A DNA stretch of 64,000 bases from SFWF01 sp045537915. GTDB lineage: Bacteria > Bacillota > Clostridia > Oscillospirales > Acutalibacteraceae. The notes under the pieces are model-generated. The model did no database searches, was not told the origin of the DNA, and worked only from the letters and a program-made list of their open reading frames with translations. A program made the translations under genes and the position numbers. Below, piece by piece: positions 8,473 through 16,803 of the stretch. The DNA is taken from positions 25,921-89,920 of the forward strand of contig JAZSQK010000035.1 in assembly GCA_045537915.1 (NCBI GenBank), given 5' to 3'. How positions within the stretch are numbered: position 1 is the stretch's first letter; each line of letters opens with the position of its first letter.

Positions 8473-10311
8473 TCATTCGGTGTCTACAGCAAATCGCATA
8501 TCTGCGAAAGAGGGATCTTTGAGTTTCTCTTCCGTATTTATCTTACCGTATGCGGCCATAGAATGTTCGTTCTCCAGATATTTATAGATAAAAATCTCAT
8601 CATTATAAGGAATAGAATTAATGCCAAGTTCCTTAGCCGAAAGTTTATTGTGGGACAATTCACTGCACAAATAAGCCATTTCAAAATGAGTTTTTGAGGT
8701 TGGTCTGTTTAGCCTTTTTACATATGCATCACCTTGGGCTAAGTTTTCAAGACTGTTAATGGAAAGAACGGGGATTTCCATAATTGTTCTCTTGTCCGGC
8801 GACAGAGCCGCATCCAAGGTTTTTATACGTCGTGTGCCACATTTTTCGGAAAACTCCCTTTTTGTTCTGTGACTTTGAGAACCCAAAAATATCTCAACAT
8901 TGCAATTTGCTTTTATTGTACCTGCATCAGCGATTCCGTAATTGCCCTCAATTTGTTCGTAAGATTGAACATATAATTGAAAAATAATACGTCTCGAAAG
9001 ACTTGTCGAAATCTTATTTGTAAAACCGTTAATGACAGGAATGTTCGCAAATTCATCAAGAATAAAAAACATCTCTCTGTTTAGCTTTCCACCGTTTGCC
9101 TCGGCTTTCATCAGCATTTCTTTATATACCCAGTCAATGAACAATCCTGCGATAAAATAATCGCTTTTCTCATAGTCTCTGGTAATCAAAAATATTGCAA
9201 ATGGTTGTTCATCACAATTACTAAGATCAATATTGTTATCGTTTGCCAACGAGTAAATTTTAGGATTGAACCACTCCTGCATTATGTTATCGAAGCACCC
9301 CAAATAACTTCTGGTTGTTGTCGGAGCGTTCTCGAAGAAACCTCGCATATGCCGTATAGAGTCATCTGTGATTTTTTTGTGCCAAAGCTTTGTTGTTTTA
9401 AGCAAAGGTGTGTTGTTCATCCCAGTCAACACGTTTTCACGAAGAATTTCATAATAGCGCTGCATATTCATAAAATTCATATTTTTTCGTTCAAAACCGC
9501 TTCTGCTGTCCAACGCATCCTCAAGCATAAGGTAAATCATACCTCTTAATATTTCCAGTGCGCCTTGTTGCCAGCCGGGGTCCTTTGAGTTTTGAACAGC
9601 CGTCGAACCCAAAGATGCTACTAACTGATTGATCAAATCAGAAGTGTGGCTCTCTATTTCGCTTTTTTTATGAGCTACGGCAAAATCAGCATGTTCCTCA
9701 TTGGAATACGCTTTATCGTCAAAACTCCAAAAACAACCGGATTTTTCGTAGGTGCTGATATTGTCTTCGAGAATGTATTTTGACAGACCTCTCAACGAGC
9801 TGTGATATTTCAGCCTTTCTTCAATACTGTTCATTTCCATCCAACCGTCGTATATTTCAAGCAACGGATTCCACATGTTTGAATACTGGGTATCCTTAAA
9901 ATTAAGTGCAAAGATCTTATATCCTCTTTCCCTTAATATCTCTGTCGCATTCTCCGAAATTTCCCCTTTAGGATCTGCAATCATAAAGTTAGGTTTGTTT
10001 TTCTTGGCAGACAAAGAATACACCGAATCCATAACATGCCCCCAGGTTTTTCCCACCTGAGTAGTGCCAACCACCAGTGTATGGGCAGCATCTTGAAAAG
10101 TAACAGATAATTGGTCGCTTTTATCACGACTCATTGAATACAGCATTCCCCAAATTTCATGATTTTCAAGCTCATTGTAGTTAACGGTTTTTAAATTATA
10201 TTCATTTGAATAATCATCAAAATTGAGAACCTCGTTATTCGGAAAAAAGCGTTTTGTATACTCTCTTTCACAATTTTTACTTAATGATTTAACATTAAAA
10301 AGCTCATTCAT
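8473..10311 (-). CDS. VirD4/TraG-like type IV coupling ATPase homologue, soluble
   Basis: 612 residues. Walker A is GTTQVGKT (residues 82-89) after TLVV, followed by FMIADPKGEISE, a strong signature of VirD4/TraG coupling proteins, and Walker B MFFILDEFANIP at about residue 420 followed by a TraG-like ISTSLSRRIIFQLYVQSYEQ segment. Such hexameric ATPases feed DNA or protein substrates into type IV secretion channels. The usual N-terminal transmembrane helices are absent, and no relaxase or other secretion gene lies in the window. Its start overlaps the stop of the 10,308 gene by four bases (ATGA), so the two are translationally coupled. It could be an orphan of a conjugative element or a repurposed ATPase. 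Confidence 0.8.
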   Translation of the reverse strand: MNELFNVKSLSKNCEREYTKRFFPNNEVLNFDDYSNEYNLKTVNYNELENHEIWGMLYSMSRDKSDQLSVTFQDAAHTLVVGTTQVGKTWGHVMDSVYSLSAKKNKPNFMIADPKGEISENATEILRERGYKIFALNFKDTQYSNMWNPLLEIYDGWMEMNSIEERLKYHSSLRGLSKYILEDNISTYEKSGCFWSFDDKAYSNEEHADFAVAHKKSEIESHTSDLINQLVASLGSTAVQNSKDPGWQQGALEILRGMIYLMLEDALDSRSGFERKNMNFMNMQRYYEILRENVLTGMNNTPLLKTTKLWHKKITDDSIRHMRGFFENAPTTTRSYLGCFDNIMQEWFNPKIYSLANDNNIDLSNCDEQPFAIFLITRDYEKSDYFIAGLFIDWVYKEMLMKAEANGGKLNREMFFILDEFANIPVINGFTNKISTSLSRRIIFQLYVQSYEQIEGNYGIADAGTIKANCNVEIFLGSQSHRTKREFSEKCGTRRIKTLDAALSPDKRTIMEIPVLSINSLENLAQGDAYVKRLNRPTSKTHFEMAYLCSELSHNKLSAKELGINSIPYNDEIFIYKYLENEHSMAAYGKINTEEKLKDPSFADMRFAVDTE

Positions 10312-11222
10312 TTTTCTCTCACCCTGAATCCAATACGGTTTTCTTTATTGTTCATCATCAGATAAGCATTACGCCATGTTTTTTCGTTAAAATTCAGAAT
10401 CTTTTCCACCTTGTTTTGATATGATAATTCATTTGATATCAATATATTCGCCAATTCGTTGTTGATAAGCGAATTCTTTTTAGGTGCAATAATATAGGCA
10501 TTTAACAATTTTCTTAATTGCCAATACTCTGAAACTTTGGTATCGCTTATATCTTCCGGCTGGTCGTCAGAAAAAATGCTTTTATATCCCGAATTTGTTT
10601 TGCCTGTTTTCTGATATAGTTTATCAATCAAAACTGATGAGATTTTGTCGCCCCAAAGAATACATTTTAAAAGGTTTTCTTCGGCTCTTTTAAAATCAAT
10701 ATTGCACCCGATTCCTAATGCATATAAAACAGCGATTTGCCTCGTGATATCAATATTCCCATTTTTTACAAGCCGATTAAGATGCCATAGTCTTAATTTT
10801 GCATTATAAGGATGATGGAAATACTCATATTTCATATTTACTTTTATTTGGTTAGCAATACGCATATCGGAGATGTTGTAATTTTGCGCTTCATCTACAG
10901 CAATTTCCTCCAATATACGACCTTTAATCTCATACAGTTCAATGTTTTCCTTATCATTATCTGATAAAAGTTCTGTAGAAGATATCGCCTGATAATCTGT
11001 AATCAAGCCAATATTCATCATATCTCCTAAAATACATTTTTCGAACTGGTTGATTGTTTCTTGCTCCAATTCAAAAGCTTCTCCGATAAAAGCGATTATT
11101 TTATGCGCATCAGAGTCAAATTCCTTACAATTGTATGTAGACATTAAAGAGGTGGACAGACACATTGTATGAAATGTCTCAAAATTATCATAAATTATCG
11201 GCAAAAGTTCCTTAATCTCCAT
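10308..11222 (-). CDS. Unknown alpha-helical protein with a Sel1-like segment
   Basis: 304 residues from the ATG at 11222, chosen because GAGGTG lies seven bases upstream; TTG codons at 11225 and 11228 are alternatives. The protein is acidic and helical. Residues about 155-205 (NGNIDITRQIAVLYALGIGCNIDFKRAEENLL) look like one Sel1 repeat. No enzyme motif, signal or membrane segment is seen. It overlaps the clpP stop at its 5' end and the VirD4-like start at its 3' end, so all three are one translationally coupled unit. I do not recognise the family; an adaptor between ClpP and the ATPase is possible but unproven. Confidence 0.6.
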   Translation of the reverse strand: MEIKELLPIIYDNFETFHTMCLSTSLMSTYNCKEFDSDAHKIIAFIGEAFELEQETINQFEKCILGDMMNIGLITDYQAISSTELLSDNDKENIELYEIKGRILEEIAVDEAQNYNISDMRIANQIKVNMKYEYFHHPYNAKLRLWHLNRLVKNGNIDITRQIAVLYALGIGCNIDFKRAEENLLKCILWGDKISSVLIDKLYQKTGKTNSGYKSIFSDDQPEDISDTKVSEYWQLRKLLNAYIIAPKKNSLINNELANILISNELSYQNKVEKILNFNEKTWRNAYLMMNNKENRIGFRVREK

Positions 11223-11799
11223 CAACAATCACCTCGTCAATAATACCGTACTCGACAGCATCAAAAGGATTCATGTAATAATCTCTTTCGGTGTCAGCAG
11301 ATATCTGCTCTTGTGTTTTGCCCGTCATTTTAGCCAACAGTTTATCTAACGTTGCCTTTTTTGAAGAAATCAGATCGGCTTGTATTTTAATATCGGTTGC
11401 CTGTCCGTATGGTATTGCTCCTAACGCTTGATGTATCATAATAGAACTATTTTCAAGGGCATATCTTTTACCCTTTGTACCTGCCGCAAGTAAAAAAGCT
11501 CCCATGCTTGACGCTTCGCCAACACAAAGTGTGCAAACATCACATTTTATATGTTTTATAGTGTCATAAATTGCAAGACCGTCGTTTATGCTGCCGCCCG
11601 GCGAATTTATGTAAAGGGTTATATCTTTTTTCGGGTCAACCGATTCAAGAAAAAGCAATTGTGACATTACAATACATGCGGTATTTCGGTCGATATTATC
11701 AAATAGCATTATTATGCGGTCTGATAACAGTCTTGAAAAAATGTCATAGGATATTACTCCCGAAATACCTTTTTCTAAATAGGTTGGTGTAGGTATCAT
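11212..11799 (-). CDS. ClpP-family serine protease, accessory paralogue
   Basis: 195 residues from the ATG at 11799, preceded by AAAGGAGGA; this equals the usual ClpP length, while a longer reading from 11880 lacks a ribosome binding site and would cross the promoter. The catalytic triad is present: Ser98 in GEASSMGA, His123 in MIHQ, Asp173 in ERDYYM, and INSPGGSI for the oxyanion strand. ClpP forms a 14-mer proteolytic barrel that needs a Clp ATPase partner; none is in the window. The context (VirD4-like ATPase, Sel1-like protein, accessory neighbours) and divergent details suggest this is a second, specialised ClpP rather than the housekeeping copy, which normally sits beside tig and clpX. 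Confidence 0.9.
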   Translation of the reverse strand: MIPTPTYLEKGISGVISYDIFSRLLSDRIIMLFDNIDRNTACIVMSQLLFLESVDPKKDITLYINSPGGSINDGLAIYDTIKHIKCDVCTLCVGEASSMGAFLLAAGTKGKRYALENSSIMIHQALGAIPYGQATDIKIQADLISSKKATLDKLLAKMTGKTQEQISADTERDYYMNPFDAVEYGIIDEVIVDGD

Positions 11800-11851
11800 A
11801 AAACTTCCTCCTTTACTTTTCAAACAACCCTTTTGTTTTTTGCAATTATGT

Positions 11852-11880
11852 GTTATAATCATCTGGGATGTCTTTGTCAT
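11852..11880 (-). promoter_or_regulatory. Promoter of the clpP-like run
   Basis: On the minus strand ATGACA (11875-11880) and TATAAC (11852-11857) are 17 bases apart, each one base off consensus. It implies a leader of about 45 bases before the clpP-like ATG at 11799. Confidence 0.55.
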
Positions 11881-11987
11881 TATTTTACAAAACTCCCATT
11901 TAACGGTACATACCTTTGTCGTGAATATTTCTTCTATAGATGATGTGAAAGTTTTTCCACGATTTGTGTGTGATTGGGGGGGTAAAT

Positions 11988-13145
11988 ATGTTAGTAAACA
12001 AAAATGAAGAATACATTTTAGCGGTAAAGAACAATCTTCGTAATTTTTTGCATACCGTAGGTTACAGAATCGACCAATATGGTAGCTTTACCGCAAAAGA
12101 TGAAAGAAACGCAAAATTTAAAACTTTAACACACTTATGTAATGAGTTGCAGAAAAAAGCTACTGAAGAAAATAACTCTTATTGGCTGAGTAAGCCGGAT
12201 AACAAACTAAAAAAACTTCTTTCAAATGAAAATGATACTCTCGATCCGTATTTTATAAACGAAATATGCGGATTGTATAATTTCCCACTGGAAAAGGTGT
12301 TCTCTGCTGAAAAAATCACTTGTTCAGAAACAGAAGAAATAATGTCAGAGGTTGCAAAAGAAATTAGAATAAAACAAAAACCATTTGCACCCCTTTCAAA
12401 ACTTACTCATAAATCTTATTTTGGTGATTTTTACGGGTATACTTTTGACCATAACCCAAACGAAGATGATAAAATCATCAAATTTAAATTATCAATTTTT
12501 GAAGATGAAAATTTTGTAGCCAAAGCAGAATATATCTTTTACAATCAAAATCAAGAAAAGCAAGTTTTTATCGGAACGCCTTACTACATATCGGAACTGA
12601 ATGCAGTTTGCATTGAAATGTCGGCAAATAATAACCGCAGATATCAATACCTTTACTTTAATGGAGCTCCGTATAATTCTAAAAAGCTGACTTATAAAAA
12701 CGGCACCTGTGTCAGAACCTCCACCGCTTCAAGAAATCACGAGCCGGATGTTAAAAGCTTTATTATTACGGGGTGCGAACTGCCTGATAATGTCGTAGAA
12801 ACCATCATTCCGGGTTTGCTTAAAATGACTGAAAATAATTTTTACATTTTATCTTCACACCTCGAGAGGCTGGAACAAGAAAATACAAATATAAAAGTTT
12901 TCCACGAAAAATACAGTTCGGACTTTCAGCTTGTTGATAACTGCGTCTATTTAGTTAAAGAGAGAAAAATAATAGAAAACACCAAGTACGAAAGTAAGGC
13001 AGAGAGAATTTTTGCATTTGAGTGCTTAACAACAATCAAAGCCTTCGCATTAGCGCCAAACCGAATTATGTATCGCAATACAGAAGCAGATTATAACTTT
13101 TTCAAACAGTTTCAGCAGGATTTAAATGATATTATGTTATACTAA
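11988..13145 (+). CDS. Putative transcriptional regulator with an HTH-like N-terminus and unknown sensor region
   Basis: 385 residues from the ATG at 11988, with a run of seven G five bases upstream. The first 110 residues end in a pattern resembling a Cro/C1-type HTH with its last helices (LKKLLSNENDTLDPYFINEICGLYNFPLEKVF). Residues 130-385 form an alpha/beta region with no family I recognise (GTPYYISELNAVCIEMSANN, KSFIITGCELPDNVV). It is divergently transcribed from the clpP-like gene, the classical layout for a regulator of that run. Confidence in regulation is moderate; no operator could be singled out in the 188-bp gap. Confidence 0.45.
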   Translation: MLVNKNEEYILAVKNNLRNFLHTVGYRIDQYGSFTAKDERNAKFKTLTHLCNELQKKATEENNSYWLSKPDNKLKKLLSNENDTLDPYFINEICGLYNFPLEKVFSAEKITCSETEEIMSEVAKEIRIKQKPFAPLSKLTHKSYFGDFYGYTFDHNPNEDDKIIKFKLSIFEDENFVAKAEYIFYNQNQEKQVFIGTPYYISELNAVCIEMSANNNRRYQYLYFNGAPYNSKKLTYKNGTCVRTSTASRNHEPDVKSFIITGCELPDNVVETIIPGLLKMTENNFYILSSHLERLEQENTNIKVFHEKYSSDFQLVDNCVYLVKERKIIENTKYESKAERIFAFECLTTIKAFALAPNRIMYRNTEADYNFFKQFQQDLNDIMLY

Positions 13146-13178
13146 CTTGTTTTCACATAATCGTTATAACAATAAGCA

Positions 13179-13207
13179 TCGACAATATTACGATGCCGTG
13201 ATATAAT
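13179..13207 (+). promoter_or_regulatory. Promoter of ychF
   Basis: TCGACA (13179-13184), 17 bases, then TATAAT (13202-13207), about 50 bp before the ychF start. This marks the step from the accessory island to the core genome. Confidence 0.6.
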
Positions 13208-13256
13208 ACTATTTAAACGCATGAAACACTGATAAATAAAGGAGTTTTAAAATATT

Positions 13257-14354
13257 ATGAAACTAGGTATCGTGGGGCTTCCTAACGTTGGAAAGTCCAC
13301 CCTTTTTAACGCTATAACAAATGCAGGGGCGCAGAGCGCAAACTATCCCTTCTGCACCATTGAGCCGAATGTCGGAATGGTTGCCGTTCCGGATGAGCGA
13401 CTTGTCGCACTGCGGGAAATGTATAACCCCGTAAAGTTTACTCCAGCTGTTATTGAGTTTGTCGATATTGCAGGTCTAGTTAAGGGAGCATCCAAGGGAG
13501 AGGGCCTCGGAAACAAGTTTCTTTCACACATTCGAGAGGTTGACGCAATCGTACATGTTGTACGTTGTTTTGAGAGTACCGATATTATCCATGTTGAAGG
13601 CTCGGTTGACCCTGCAAGAGATATTGAAACCATCAATCTGGAACTGATTTTTTCGGATATGGAGATGGTTCAGCGCCGTCTTGACAAATCTTCAAAGGCG
13701 CTTAAGGGAGACAAGTCTCTTCAAGGTGAGGTTGACTTTTTGAAAAGGCTTCTTGACTCTTTGGAAAACGGAATTCCCGCAAGGGCTGTTGTGCCGAATG
13801 ACGATACGGAAAAAGAGGTTTTGAACACCACCGCTCTTCTCTCTTTAAAACCTGTAATATACGCCTGTAATATGAGCGAGGACGATTTCATAAACGGAAT
13901 TGACAACAATGCGAACTATAAAAAGGTTAAGGAAATTGCCGCTGCAGAGGGTGCCGAGACACTTCCTATCTGCGCTTCAATGGAGGCTGAAATCTCAAGT
14001 CTTGATGAAGAGGAAAAGGTTATGTTCCTCTCTGACCTCGGACTCGAGCAGTCAGGTCTTGACCGACTTATAAAAACCTGTTATTCCCTTCTCGGTCTTA
14101 TTTCTTATCTCACTGCAGGTCAGCCCGAAGTTCGTGCCTGGACCATAACAAAAGGCACCAAGGCTCCACAGGCGGCAGGAAAGATACACTCGGATTTCGA
14201 GCGTGGTTTTATACGTGCAGAGGTGGTTTCCTTTAAGGACCTTATGGACTGTGGCAGTATGGTAGCCGCAAAGGAGAAAGGCCTTGTTCGAAGCGAGGGC
14301 AAGGAATATATTATGCAGGATGGGGACATAGTATTATTTAGATTTAATGTTTAG
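13257..14354 (+). CDS. ychF: Redox-regulated ribosome-binding ATPase YchF (OBG family)
   Basis: 365 residues, the normal YchF length. G1 is GLPNVGKST (residues 6-14), G3 DIAGLVKGASKGEG, and the G4-like region reads YACNMSED in place of NKxD, as usual for YchF, which prefers ATP to GTP. The C-terminal TGS domain (RAWTITKGTKAPQAAGKIH, MQDGDIVLFRFNV) is complete. YchF binds ribosomes and links translation to stress adaptation. It has its own promoter and leads a run with the yugP-like, CmpB-like and alr genes. Confidence 0.95.
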   Translation: MKLGIVGLPNVGKSTLFNAITNAGAQSANYPFCTIEPNVGMVAVPDERLVALREMYNPVKFTPAVIEFVDIAGLVKGASKGEGLGNKFLSHIREVDAIVHVVRCFESTDIIHVEGSVDPARDIETINLELIFSDMEMVQRRLDKSSKALKGDKSLQGEVDFLKRLLDSLENGIPARAVVPNDDTEKEVLNTTALLSLKPVIYACNMSEDDFINGIDNNANYKKVKEIAAAEGAETLPICASMEAEISSLDEEEKVMFLSDLGLEQSGLDRLIKTCYSLLGLISYLTAGQPEVRAWTITKGTKAPQAAGKIHSDFERGFIRAEVVSFKDLMDCGSMVAAKEKGLVRSEGKEYIMQDGDIVLFRFNV

Positions 14355-14363
14355 GATGATACT

Positions 14364-15065
14364 ATGTTTGGCAGTTTTTATTTCTACGGTTTTGACATCT
14401 ATTATATTTATCTTGTAATACCTGCTCTGGTAATATCTTTGATTGCACAGTTTAAGGTAAAAAGCACCTTTGCAAAGTATTCAAAGGTTTCGTCAGGTCA
14501 GCTTACGGGGGCTGATGCGGCAAGGCAGGTTCTTTATTCCCACGGCATTGCAAATGTAAGAATTGAGCGTGTTTCGGGAAATCTTACCGACCACTATGAC
14601 CCGAGGACAAATGTTATAAGGCTTTCCGAATCGGTCTATGATGCCGCTTCGGTAGCGGCGGTTGGTGTTGCGGCTCACGAGGCAGGTCACGCTGTGCAAT
14701 ACGCAGAGAACTATACCCCTATCGTAATCAGGAACAAGTTAGTGCCTGTGGTTAATTTCGGCAGCTCAATATCCTGGTTTTTACTGCTTCTGGGAATTTT
14801 TTTAAACCAAGAAACTCTTTTATGGGTTGGTATTGCTCTTTTTTCTCTGACCACACTTTTCCATCTTATTACCCTTCCTGTAGAATTTAACGCCTCAAAA
14901 AGAGCCATCAGAACCCTATCCTCCACTTCGCTTTTGCAAGAAGAAGAGCTTCTCGGCTCTAAAAAGGTTCTGTCGGCAGCCGCTATGACCTATGTTGCGG
15001 CATTGCTTTTATCTTTAGCGCAGCTTTTACGTTTCGTAGCAATCTTTGGCAGAAGAAGACGCTGA
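14364..15065 (+). CDS. Membrane zinc metallopeptidase, YugP family
   Basis: 233 residues. The zinc motif HEAGHAVQ is at about residue 104, with membrane segments at about 8-28, 128-145, 150-170 and near the C-terminus (LSAAAMTYVAALLLSLAQLL). This is the arrangement of the neutral zinc metallopeptidase family typified by B. subtilis YugP. The substrate is unknown. It starts nine bases after the ychF stop, in the same operon. Confidence 0.85.
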   Translation: MFGSFYFYGFDIYYIYLVIPALVISLIAQFKVKSTFAKYSKVSSGQLTGADAARQVLYSHGIANVRIERVSGNLTDHYDPRTNVIRLSESVYDAASVAAVGVAAHEAGHAVQYAENYTPIVIRNKLVPVVNFGSSISWFLLLLGIFLNQETLLWVGIALFSLTTLFHLITLPVEFNASKRAIRTLSSTSLLQEEELLGSKKVLSAAAMTYVAALLLSLAQLLRFVAIFGRRRR

Positions 15066-15118
15066 AAATAATTTATAAACCCTTCATATAAAGACACACT
15101 AAACTTGGAGATGAGTTT

Positions 15119-15499
15119 ATGTGTAATTTTATAAAATTCGGGCTAGGGGCTTTTTCATACGGCCTTATTGAAATACTCTGGAGGGGTTATACCCACTGGA
15201 GTATGATGATTGCAGGTGGGCTTTGTTTTTTGTCCTTTGCCTCAATTTCCGAAAGGTTTAAATCAAAATGCCTTGCAATAAAATGCATTATCGGCGGTCT
15301 GACCGTTACTGCGATTGAGTTTGTTTTCGGTCTTATATTTAATATTTTGCTCAAAAAGCAGGTCTGGGATTACAGTGACAGACCCTTTAACCTGTTCGGT
15401 CAGGTTTGTCTGCTTTTCACTCTGCTTTGGGGGCTTTTATGCATTATAGCAATACCCTTGGCAGATAAAATAAATAAAAGGTTGAGAGGTAAGGTATGA
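15119..15499 (+). CDS. CmpB-like (putative ABC-transporter type IV) small membrane protein
   Basis: 126 residues with four hydrophobic segments. The sequence VWDYSDRPFNLFGQVCLLFTLLWG matches the conserved W-x-Y-S ... N-x-x-G-Q-V-C core of the CmpB-like membrane family common in Clostridia. Function unknown despite the family name. Start chosen from TTGGAG upstream of ATG. Its stop overlaps the alr start by four bases (ATGA), so the two are coupled. Confidence 0.7.
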   Translation: MCNFIKFGLGAFSYGLIEILWRGYTHWSMMIAGGLCFLSFASISERFKSKCLAIKCIIGGLTVTAIEFVFGLIFNILLKKQVWDYSDRPFNLFGQVCLLFTLLWGLLCIIAIPLADKINKRLRGKV

Positions 15500-16641
15500 G
15501 TTATCTTCACAGAGCCTGGGCAGAGATAAATTTAGATGCCCTTTTAAACAACTTTGACATAATAAAAAGTACTACCGACAGTAAGATTTTCTCGGTGGTC
15601 AAAGCGAACGCTTATGGTCACTCGGTAGGGCCTATCGCAAGGCTTCTTGATGAGGCCGGTACATATGCTTTTGCCGTTTCAAATATTGATGAAGCAAAAG
15701 AGCTTCGCAATCTCGGCATCAAAAAACCTGTTCTTATACTTGGTTATACCCCTATTGACAACGCAAACTCACTTGCTCAATATGATATAACACAATCTGT
15801 TTTTTCCCTTGAGTATGCGGAAAAGCTTGACAGTTTTGCAAAAAAACATGGGATATACATAAAAGCCCATCTGAAACTGGATACAGGCATGGGACGGATT
15901 GGATTTAACTGTCGTACTGAAGAACTTAGTGACCTTAATAATATAAAAGCCGCACTCAAACTTGAAAACATAACTTATGAAGGCGTTTTTATGCACTTTT
16001 GTGTTGCCGACAGTTACGAAAACTTTAATGTTGCTTATACCGAAGAACAATACAAGAGATTTTTATCTGCAGTTGATGCCCTTGAAAAAGAAGGATACTC
16101 TTTTAAGCTCAAGCACTGCTGCAACTCGGCAGGAACACTTCTCTGCAAGGAAAAGCACCTTGACGCAGTAAGACCCGGAATAATTCTTTACGGTTTGACC
16201 CCCTCTACAGAAATCCAAATAGACCACAAATTTAAGCCTGTTATGTCCTTTAAAACGGCAGTTTCAATGGTAAAAACGGTTGAGCAAGGCAGCACATTAA
16301 GTTACGGCAGAACATATACTCTTCAAAAATCCCGTAAAATCGCAACCCTTTCGGTAGGTTATGCCGACGGATACCCAAGGCTTTTATCCAACAAGGGTTA
16401 CGTCCTTATAAACGGGCAAAAGGCAAATATAGTCGGCAGAATATGTATGGACCAGATGTGTGTCGATGTCACCGATATTGATAATATAAAAGAGGGAGAC
16501 ACAGTAACCCTTTTCGGCGATGGACTGCCTGTTGAGCTTGTAGCAGACTGGGCGAGTACAATAAACTATGAAATCGTTTGCGGACTTTCAAAAAGGGTCC
16601 CGAGGGTTTATATCAGGGATAAAAAAGAGATTGAAATATAA
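15496..16641 (+). CDS. alr: Alanine racemase
   Basis: 381 residues, normal for Alr. The PLP-binding Lys36 lies in SVVKANAYGH, the C-terminal domain carries GRICMDQMCVDV with the carbamate/substrate-binding region, and the catalytic Tyr region (SYGRTY) is near residue 270. It makes D-alanine from L-alanine for peptidoglycan and, in spore formers, also limits alanine-triggered germination. Translationally coupled to the preceding membrane protein and followed by a terminator. Confidence 0.95.
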   Translation: MSYLHRAWAEINLDALLNNFDIIKSTTDSKIFSVVKANAYGHSVGPIARLLDEAGTYAFAVSNIDEAKELRNLGIKKPVLILGYTPIDNANSLAQYDITQSVFSLEYAEKLDSFAKKHGIYIKAHLKLDTGMGRIGFNCRTEELSDLNNIKAALKLENITYEGVFMHFCVADSYENFNVAYTEEQYKRFLSAVDALEKEGYSFKLKHCCNSAGTLLCKEKHLDAVRPGIILYGLTPSTEIQIDHKFKPVMSFKTAVSMVKTVEQGSTLSYGRTYTLQKSRKIATLSVGYADGYPRLLSNKGYVLINGQKANIVGRICMDQMCVDVTDIDNIKEGDTVTLFGDGLPVELVADWASTINYEIVCGLSKRVPRVYIRDKKEIEI

Positions 16642-16657
16642 ATCTTACGCAATAAAC

Positions 16658-16694
16658 AAACCGAAAGAGAGGAGTTAACTCTTTTTCGGTTTTT
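16658..16694 (+). terminator. Terminator after alr
   Basis: Inverted repeat AAACCGAAA ... TTTTCGGTTT with an inner GAGTT/AACTC stem and a following T-rich tract, 17 bp after the alr stop. Confidence 0.65.
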
Positions 16695-16803
16695 ATATTT
16701 GCTTGATAAAAATCAATAATTTTGCAGTTCGACACAAAAAGATGGTATTTTTTCTGAATATAGAGTAAAATAGATTTAGACAGTCCGAAAGGAAGGTGCC
16801 TTA

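Noticed and set aside
8473..10311. A complete conjugation system
   Set aside because: Only the coupling-type ATPase is recognisable; no relaxase, VirB4 or channel genes in the window.
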